Positions 57,712 to 64,000 of a DNA stretch of 64,000 nt are shown one piece after another. The first letter of the stretch is position 1; each line of letters opens with the position of its first letter. The position numbers were made by a program, and so were the translations under genes. The stretch is from Rachicladosporium sp. CCFEE 5018 (taxonomy: Eukaryota > Ascomycota > Dothideomycetes > Cladosporiales > Cladosporiaceae): NCBI GenBank assembly GCA_002077045.2, contig KZ111162.1:442029-506028 (forward strand). Direction: 5' to 3'. Under the pieces are notes generated by a model, which worked only from the letters and a program-made list of their open reading frames with translations, was not told the DNA's origin and did not search any database.

Positions 57712-58679
57712 GTGATCTGCATGTGCCTCGATAGGTAACGAGTCTCCAGCAATTGGTCTAGCATTGTCACAAGTAAGAGATCATATCCCACGGCAGACTT
57801 CAGAAGAGAAACTACGGGTAGCTGCTTGCTTCAGAGGAGGTTTGCAGATCATGGCGCAAGTACAGCCTCGACTGGAGGCGCTTAGTGCATGTGACGAAAG
57901 CGAAATTGATAGACACTCCGATAGCTGGGCGTCAGCTCAGCCTTGTCTGGCAAGGCGAGTAGGTGGAGGAGCAATTCTCCGCAGTTGCACTTACTAGTCA
58001 GCTTGTCCAAGAGCTGTACAGATCGCGGCGGGTCAGCGATCGACCTGCGTGACTGAGGCCCATAGACATGTCCAGAATGACGCATCCTCGCAACTGTTAC
58101 GAGCGACGGAGATGCTGCTTGGGGGAGCTTTCACGTGCCTCAGCCTTGCCTGTAGTACCAGATTGGGCCGACAACGAGGCTGGCATACGTTCTGGAACAG
58201 CGCTCAGCTTTGCTTCGACGGGCATCGATATTTGCCATGCTGGACTCATCAGCAGTCCGGCACATCACGCTTGGAAGTAATGGCGCATGCGCAACCCTTG
58301 CGTTGATAGGAAGTGGACAGCGCTCCTGGTCGTGTCAATGCCAAGCCCCTCCATTAGACAGCGCTCCCGCATCACCCGGCGCTAGCGTTCGCTGACTATA
58401 TATTCGAGTGCTTTCATTGAATGATCTGCCTCCTTGCGTACACTATGACCAATACGGCAGAGCGGGACGCAGGGCGAATATCCGAGCTCATATGGGTGCC
58501 GGGCGATTCTCACGCACCGACATGTCAGGCGCCGTGATGACCAGTCTTGTGTGCCTGGCCGACCGTGTTCTCTACTTAGGCCTGGCCCGGTAACAATGGC
58601 ATAGTGTGTCTACCAACCAGACTACGCGACGGCAGACTCGGAGCGTCATGGGCTCCATTCTCTATCCTTTGACACTACG
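57712..58679. promoter_or_regulatory. Divergent upstream region (duplicated)
   Basis: Counterpart of 995-1977 with a few small deletions (for example near 58240 and 58310-58340). The TATA-like stretch is kept near 58398. Confidence 0.4.
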
Positions 58680-60008
58680 ATGTCTGTGACCGACCTACCC
58701 GAGGAGCTGTGGCAGCTCGTATTCGAGCAGATGACGGTGGACGCGAAGACCTGGGACACGTACCAGCACCGGCCGCATATTGCTACCTTGCGCGCTTGCC
58801 TGCACGCTTCGAAAATGTTCAACCGTCTGGCCGAGCCTGCGCTGTATCACACAATCGATCTCAGGATGGTCGGTCTGTCCAACGGGTTAAAGTTGCTGTC
58901 TACGATCACGAAGAAAGGCCGCCTGGGGCTTCTTATTAGATGTGTTCGTACTTCGGAGCACAGAATGTCAGACGTCCCAGATACAGAGCTGGCGAGCAAG
59001 GAAGCTTTAAATCTCATCAGAGGCGTAGTGGAAAAGCGCATTGAGGTGTCGTCTGGTTGCGCGCCGCGCTCCCAAATAGCTGCCACGGACTACGGACCAC
59101 GCTCACCGACAATTATCGTTGCCGCGCTTTTGAATTTGTGTCCCCATCTAGAGGTCCTAGATGCACATACGGAGATCTGTCGATGGGCGCTCCTCGGCAA
59201 GCTATACACACCCTCATCTCGCTTATGCTACGTGGCCACAAAGCTGTCCGATGGCGTGGGTCTAGAAGCAGCGGAGCTGGCAAATATGCTGGGTCTACCA
59301 TCTCTACGATCTCTGCGAGTTGATCGCGGAACAGCGACAACAATCTCGCCTGCCGTGGACATTCGCAGCAATCTCAAGTGTCTGTATCTCAATCACGCAT
59401 GCATTCGAGCTCAAAGTCTGGCAAACTTGCTCAAAATCTGCACGCAGCTCTCAACGTTATGGATCAATATCTATCAATATAGTGAAGAGAACAGCGACTC
59501 TCTTGTTGGTGAAATTGTCCGTGTGGTGCAACTGCATGGCAAGCAGCTTTCAGAACTTGCAGTCGTTGCGAACTGGTGGCACGTGTACGGCAATTCGTGG
59601 ATGCAAATCCAACCTTTCGATGATACTTGCAGCATGCGATCACTTGCGCTGCCCGCAGGGATGTTTGTGCCGAACACGCTCACCGACGATGACTCTGACT
59701 ACGCAGATCCAACGTTTGCAGTTCTTCCATTCTCAGCATTACTGCCACTCGGTCTCGAAGAACTGGGCATCACCTACGAGCAGCACGCAGATGAAGGCTG
59801 CTTCGCACGCGATGATGCGATGGTAGTAGCTCTGTTGCAAAGCGCAGCACATGCAAAGTTGTGCACAGTGACGATCAGGCGACCTCAACCGTTCAAACGG
59901 ATGGACGAACTTCCACACTGGCAGCAGACGAGCATGTCGAGTATCGACACGATAGACTTCCCTCGCAGCTACATATGTAACGAGCTGAAACGTATTGCTC
60001 CGCCCTGA
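58680..60008 (+). CDS. F-box/leucine-rich-like protein 1, right copy
   Basis: A 442-residue single-exon gene, the twin of 1978-3327. F-box-like DLPEELWQLVFEQM at the start, then the LRR-like body with the same motifs. It ends seven codons earlier than the left copy because TTA became TGA at the C-terminus. Most nucleotide differences between the twins that I read through are transitions. The frame is intact, unlike F-box gene 2 next door, which suggests that both copies of gene 1 are, or recently were, under selection. The SCF-adaptor role is inferred from the F-box alone. Confidence 0.8.
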   Translation: MSVTDLPEELWQLVFEQMTVDAKTWDTYQHRPHIATLRACLHASKMFNRLAEPALYHTIDLRMVGLSNGLKLLSTITKKGRLGLLIRCVRTSEHRMSDVPDTELASKEALNLIRGVVEKRIEVSSGCAPRSQIAATDYGPRSPTIIVAALLNLCPHLEVLDAHTEICRWALLGKLYTPSSRLCYVATKLSDGVGLEAAELANMLGLPSLRSLRVDRGTATTISPAVDIRSNLKCLYLNHACIRAQSLANLLKICTQLSTLWINIYQYSEENSDSLVGEIVRVVQLHGKQLSELAVVANWWHVYGNSWMQIQPFDDTCSMRSLALPAGMFVPNTLTDDDSDYADPTFAVLPFSALLPLGLEELGITYEQHADEGCFARDDAMVVALLQSAAHAKLCTVTIRRPQPFKRMDELPHWQQTSMSSIDTIDFPRSYICNELKRIAPP

Positions 60009-60545
60009 CTGGCACGATAACCGCTCGGATTGGGTCGTAACTCGAGCCCTGTGGGGAAGAGCAAGATTTCACGAGGAGGAGCGCAGATCACCATACCACT
60101 GATGACTGTTGAATTGGTGCAGGACTTGGGCAATGATCCAATGCGGCGTATGTCACGACGGTACAGACGCAACATGATTCCTCGCTAGCTGCGAATGTAC
60201 TCAACCCCACCTGAAGCCTGTCAATCTGCATCGACTTGCTTAACGACTTGCGCTGAATGCGTTCAAGCGCAGCCATGAGAGGCCGAGCACGGTCGCTACG
60301 TTCTGTGGAGGTTTCCCGAGCTACACAGCGCCATACACACGCAGCGTCCTGCAATCGATGAGACGGCGTGTCGAGGCACCGTTCATGTAGGCTTATGATC
60401 TATCACATCCGCCCCGACTCATACTAATTCATGTCTTAGCAATGCGGACCCTCAGTTCGCGATGCGACTTTCCATGCAACTTCCCCTCTGACACATTACA
60501 AGTCTTTCAACACCACGACCATCGGGTTTCGCAACGCCACAAATA
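60009..60545. other. Intergenic between F-box genes, right copy
   Basis: No gene seen; strongly diverged from 3328-3858. Confidence 0.5.
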
Positions 60546-62125
60546 TTGCCTGCGGTGGCCTCGGCTGCCCTGCCCAATAAGATCTGGCAGCTCATATTCG
60601 CCAACCTCAAGATTCACCCAGAGCTTCCTCCAGATCCGCGCGACCACAGACCAAATCTTGATGCGTTACTCTCTTGCATGCGGGTCTCCAGAACGCTGAA
60701 CCGCGTCGCAGAACCAATTCTGTATCAAGTCATCGATGTGCGACTGTGCAGCCTTTACAACTTGCTACAGCTCGTTGTCAGGATCGTCTGCGATGCTCGC
60801 TTGGGTATGATGGTCTGATGCATCAGTATGGAGGAAGACGTACATGAAAGCCTCCCCATGGGCACCATAAGCGACGAGTCGATGCAGAATATTGTTAAGG
60901 TTGCCCTTGCGAGACGCCACATGGAGTCACTCGGCGTGGTGAGCGTCTTTAGAGTCTGGCGATCAGCGCTCGAACACGTTGGGAACGACGACTGGACTGG
61001 AGCGTATGCTATCATCTCGCTGCTCGTAATCTTCTGCCCCAATCTGGAGTCCGTGGATGTGGATTTAGCGGTTTGCCAACGCGTGATACCGCTGCTTTCT
61101 CAGATCGGCCCGGAATGGCTTGCAAGAGTGGTCGCACGACTGGAGGCAGACCCAGAAAAGTGTGTGGGCGAGACTATACCGAATCTAGAGCACTATCTTG
61201 AACTGCCTGGACTGCATTCGCTACGTACGGACTCGATGCCTAGCTCTCATCGCAGCCTGACATTTTCCGGGTATAAGGCCGAGCTCCGAAGCAGTCTGAA
61301 GCACCTATACTTCAAGGACACCCACATGGGCGCGTCAGACATCAAGATGGTCCTCATAGCGTGTCCACAGCTCTCGACACTGTACATGACACTCGGTGAG
61401 GGCGCATCTCACGGCTACTACCCAGAGATGTACGAGACCGTCTGTGCCATTCAGGCGCATGGGCGAGAGCTGCAAGAACTGGTTATCGTCGCTCACAGCA
61501 TCAGTGGAGAGTCCCGCCGCTCGTGGAGACAAGTCGAGCCCTTCCACCATTTCGACAGCCTGCGTTTCCTCGCTCTTCCTATGGAGCTACTCATAACGCA
61601 GTTCGCTCAGCAGGACTACGCTGATGAGCCCTTTCTCAGAGCCGGTGGAGGAGTCACCCTAGAGGCATTCCAGGCCGAGGACGATCGCGACACAGCAAGG
61701 CCGGTGGATAACCATCACGAAGTATCGCGCATGGCGAGCAGATCTCACGTTTGAACCGGCGCCTGTATCGTAACACGTACAGAGCTCATACGGACGGTAA
61801 AATGCGCGTCTTGGCGGAGCTATTCCCACCCGGTCTCGAATCGCTGGCCATTCTATACGAGGAGAAGCCAGAGCCGTTCTACCTCCATCGAGATGATCAT
61901 CAGGTGGAGACCGTGCTGCAGGCCCAAACCCTTCCAGCTCTGCATACAGTAAGACTTCGCAGGAGGGTGCCGTACTCCTGGAAACCGGGACACTTGCGCT
62001 GGCGACAGAGCACGAGCAAGTACATAGAGCCCTTCGACTGCAATCGCATCGGACAGTGGCACGAGTTCAGATCTCGCGACGCGAAAAGTGCTTATCGGCC
62101 CGTGGCGCCGTACATTGGGGTATAG
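60546..62125 (+). pseudogene. F-box/leucine-rich-like protein 2, right copy, multiply broken
   Basis: Homologous to 3859-5429. The start ATG is lost: the matching position reads ATT/TTG, with no nearby in-frame ATG. TGA at 60816-60818 replaces the AAG (Lys) found in the left copy. One base is missing near 61739-61742 (AGC-AG against AGCGAA), so the frame ends at 61754, and the conserved frame resumes and runs to 62125. The site where the left copy is frameshifted is intact here. The body keeps LRR-like text such as SSLKHLYFKDTHMGASDIKM. A pseudogene independent of the damage in the left copy. Confidence 0.8.
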
Positions 62126-62580
62126 GTGATTATACTCTGCGCGGACTCGTAGCATGGGTACCACTGCTTGGAACGGACCGGGAGTCACAGTCAATGCCGC
62201 AGATGATGAGAGTTCAGGGATGGAAAGGATGAAGAGTACGATGATGAGCACGACTGCATGATACCACGACATGAATAGAGTTACAAGTAGCAAGAATACA
62301 GTACGCATACCTTATAAGATATAGGGTAGTAATAGCACGGTGGATACCTCGATACCATTTACCATACACGCGCGTCCCACTGCTCAGTGCAAAGTGATGT
62401 CATTGTCCTCTGGCTCCCTTGTGACAAGCTCCTGACCTTCCAGTTTGGAACATGATAATATCCTCTTAGTGAAGCCGTGCTCCAGTGACTCTGACAAGAT
62501 GATTTGGATATTGCCCCTGCGATAACATACGGACAGGCACGAGTGCGAGCGATCACCTGAGCTTCACGACACCGCACGCA
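62126..62580. promoter_or_regulatory. Intergenic upstream of PTEN-like gene, right copy
   Basis: Counterpart of 5430-5894 with minor indels; no gene seen. Confidence 0.4.
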
Positions 62581-64000
62581 ATGGCCTCCATCCTCCGCCA
62601 AATCGTAGCTGGCCCTCGCGCCAGACACCCCGAAGCCGGCCTCGATCTTTGCTACGTGACGGACAACATCATAGCTACCTCCGGTCCCTCAGGCACCTAC
62701 CCGCAAATCGCCTATCGAAATCCACTCAAAGACCTCGTCAGCTTCCTCGACTCCAAGCATGCCGAGAATTGGGCTATCTGGGAGTTCCGCGCCGAAGGCA
62801 CAGGATACCCCGACGATGAGGTATATGGCCGAATACGACATTACCCGTGGCCGGACCACCATCCTCCGCCTTTCGCGCTGATACCGCTGATCATGGGGAG
62901 TATGCGGAATTGGCTGAAGGAGAAGGATGCAGAGGGACGGGTCGTGGTTGTGCATTGCAAAGCTGGTAAGGGCAGGAGCGGGACAGTGACGTGCAGCTAC
63001 CTGATCAGTGAAGAGGGCTGGAAAGCAGAAGACGCCAAGCAGCGATTCACTGAGCGGAGAATGAGGCCTGGCTTCGGAGCGGGCATCAGCATACCGAGTC
63101 AGATTCGCACGATCGAGTATGTGGACCGGTGGACGCAGTTCGGGAAGAAGTATGTTGAGAGGCCGGCGGAGATATTGGAGGTGCATGTCTGGGGTATGAG
63201 GGACGGGGTCAAAATCGTTGTGGAGGGGTATGTGGAGGAGGGGAAGGTTATCAAGTCGTTTCATACGTTTACGAATAAGGAGAGGGAGATTGTGAGGGGT
63301 GGGACGGAGAAGGCGGGGAATATGTCTGATGTGGTCGCGCAGGCTATCGACAGGAAGGATGCGTTGAAGGAGTCGTCGAACTCAGCGGCTAGCTCGCCCA
63401 CAACACCATCTAGCTCGTCGTTCGACCGCTCTTCCACGACCAAGACTTTGGACTCCACCGAAGGCGGCGACGTGATCTTCCGCCCTTCCATCCGCATCGT
63501 GCTCCCCTCAAGCGACATAAACATCGACTTCGAGCGCCGCAACAAGACGAAGTTCGGCGGCTTCACTATGGTCACCTCCGTCGCACACGTCTGGTTCAAC
63601 ATCTTCTTCGAAGGTCATGGACCCGAGCAGCAAGGTACAGCAGACGACTCCGGCGTCTTCGAGATCGAGTGGGACGCCATGGACGGAATCAAAGGCAGTG
63701 CGAGAAAGGGAACGAAATGCTTTGATCGGGTGGCAGTGGTGTGGAAGGCGCTGGATATTCCTGCTATTCCTTCAGTACAGATTAACGAGCCACTTGAAGG
63801 TGATCCGGTGCAGGAAGCGAAGGCTGCGGATTGGAGAGGGGCACATAGGACGAAGGATCAAGGGGAGAAGAAGCTGGGTTTGAGGATTGGGACGAGTGAG
63901 AGTCGGGATGTTAGTCGTGCGAGTAGCTTGAAGAGTGACTCGCCGAGGAGTGTCAATGGGAGTGTGCCGGATGAGATTGAGACGGTCAAGGCGCACGGCG
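62581..64000 (+). CDS. TEP1: PTEN-type phosphatase, right copy (runs off window)
   Basis: The frame is open from ATG 62581 to the window end (473 codons). Same catalytic marks as the left copy: WPDHHPP (Asp92) and HCKAGKGRSGT (Cys126, Arg132). It keeps Gly168 in AGISIPSQ, the PTEN-conserved form. The C2-like part and Ser-rich linker are present. Substitutions against the left copy are clustered, especially around 63340-63500, between almost identical blocks. Likely a PtdIns(3,4,5)P3 phosphatase at the plasma membrane. The C-terminus lies outside the window. Confidence 0.92.
   Translation, partial: MASILRQIVAGPRARHPEAGLDLCYVTDNIIATSGPSGTYPQIAYRNPLKDLVSFLDSKHAENWAIWEFRAEGTGYPDDEVYGRIRHYPWPDHHPPPFALIPLIMGSMRNWLKEKDAEGRVVVVHCKAGKGRSGTVTCSYLISEEGWKAEDAKQRFTERRMRPGFGAGISIPSQIRTIEYVDRWTQFGKKYVERPAEILEVHVWGMRDGVKIVVEGYVEEGKVIKSFHTFTNKEREIVRGGTEKAGNMSDVVAQAIDRKDALKESSNSAASSPTTPSSSSFDRSSTTKTLDSTEGGDVIFRPSIRIVLPSSDINIDFERRNKTKFGGFTMVTSVAHVWFNIFFEGHGPEQQGTADDSGVFEIEWDAMDGIKGSARKGTKCFDRVAVVWKALDIPAIPSVQINEPLEGDPVQEAKAADWRGAHRTKDQGEKKLGLRIGTSESRDVSRASSLKSDSPRSVNGSVPDEIETVKAHG

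Larger units (their letters stand above)
56719..63947. repeat. Segmental duplication, right copy
   Basis: Direct repeat of 1-7261, about 30 nt shorter through small indels. Sequence similarity continues to the point matching the gap at 7262, and this copy then carries on to the window end, so the duplication may be longer than visible. Confidence 0.95.

Noticed and set aside
60816..60818. RIP as the cause of the TGA in F-box gene 2
   Set aside because: AAG to TGA needs two changes including a transversion, which RIP does not make; RIP can be at most part of the divergence.

Overview
The window looks like nuclear chromosomal DNA of a filamentous ascomycete (Pezizomycotina, most likely Dothideomycetes). 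The class is an inference from gene content and gene structure; order or genus cannot be read safely. Support comes from dense protein-coding genes on both strands, short spliceosomal introns (mostly 50-80 nt, GTRNGT...YAG), a developmental regulator of the medA type, a cutinase, a DASH-complex subunit and a GPI-anchored Ala/Ser-rich wall protein. No plasmid, phage, CRISPR, rRNA or convincing tRNA signal was seen.

Layout. Positions 1-7261 and 56719-63947 are two direct copies of one segment of about 7.2 kb, each carrying in the same order a single-pass membrane protein (-), F-box-like gene 1 (+), F-box-like gene 2 (+) and a PTEN-type phosphatase (+). The left copy stops inside the phosphatase at a run of exactly 100 N (7262-7361). 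Directly beyond it lies the 3' part of mitochondrial malate dehydrogenase, whose 5' part is missing. The right copy reads on past the matching point to the window edge.

The unique middle (7.4-54 kb) holds mostly conserved housekeeping genes: malate dehydrogenase, carnitine acetyltransferase, a proline iminopeptidase-like hydrolase, a GPI protein, a GEN1/YEN1-like nuclease, cutinase, an MFS drug transporter, ASK1, an SDR (diacetyl-reductase type), medA, RRN7, eIF5A, VPS52, a coiled-coil protein, a PH-domain protein, a ribosomal-L1-domain protein, a palmitoyl-protein thioesterase, a TOS4-like FHA protein, a second SDR and the ubiquitin-L40 fusion. A gene-poor stretch of about 4.5 kb (26.3-30.8 kb) precedes medA.

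An unnamed family (here the 'CxCxDY family', PPxY motif near the N-terminus) has one intact member at 8.8-9.8 kb and two degraded members at 54.7-56.6 kb. It therefore sits on the inner side of both duplicated segments.

The genes do not form a pathway cluster. The notable themes are a segmental duplication that may be real or a haplotype/assembly artefact, several broken genes (F-box gene 2 damaged differently in each copy, in-frame stops in the iminopeptidase and cutinase, decayed CxCxDY members), a nuclease lacking one expected catalytic Asp, and unusual splicing: a GC-AG intron in medA, and a start codon split by an intron plus a 7-nt microexon in the ubiquitin-L40 gene. Exon models were made by hand from splice signals, reading frame and family conservation, and have no transcript support.
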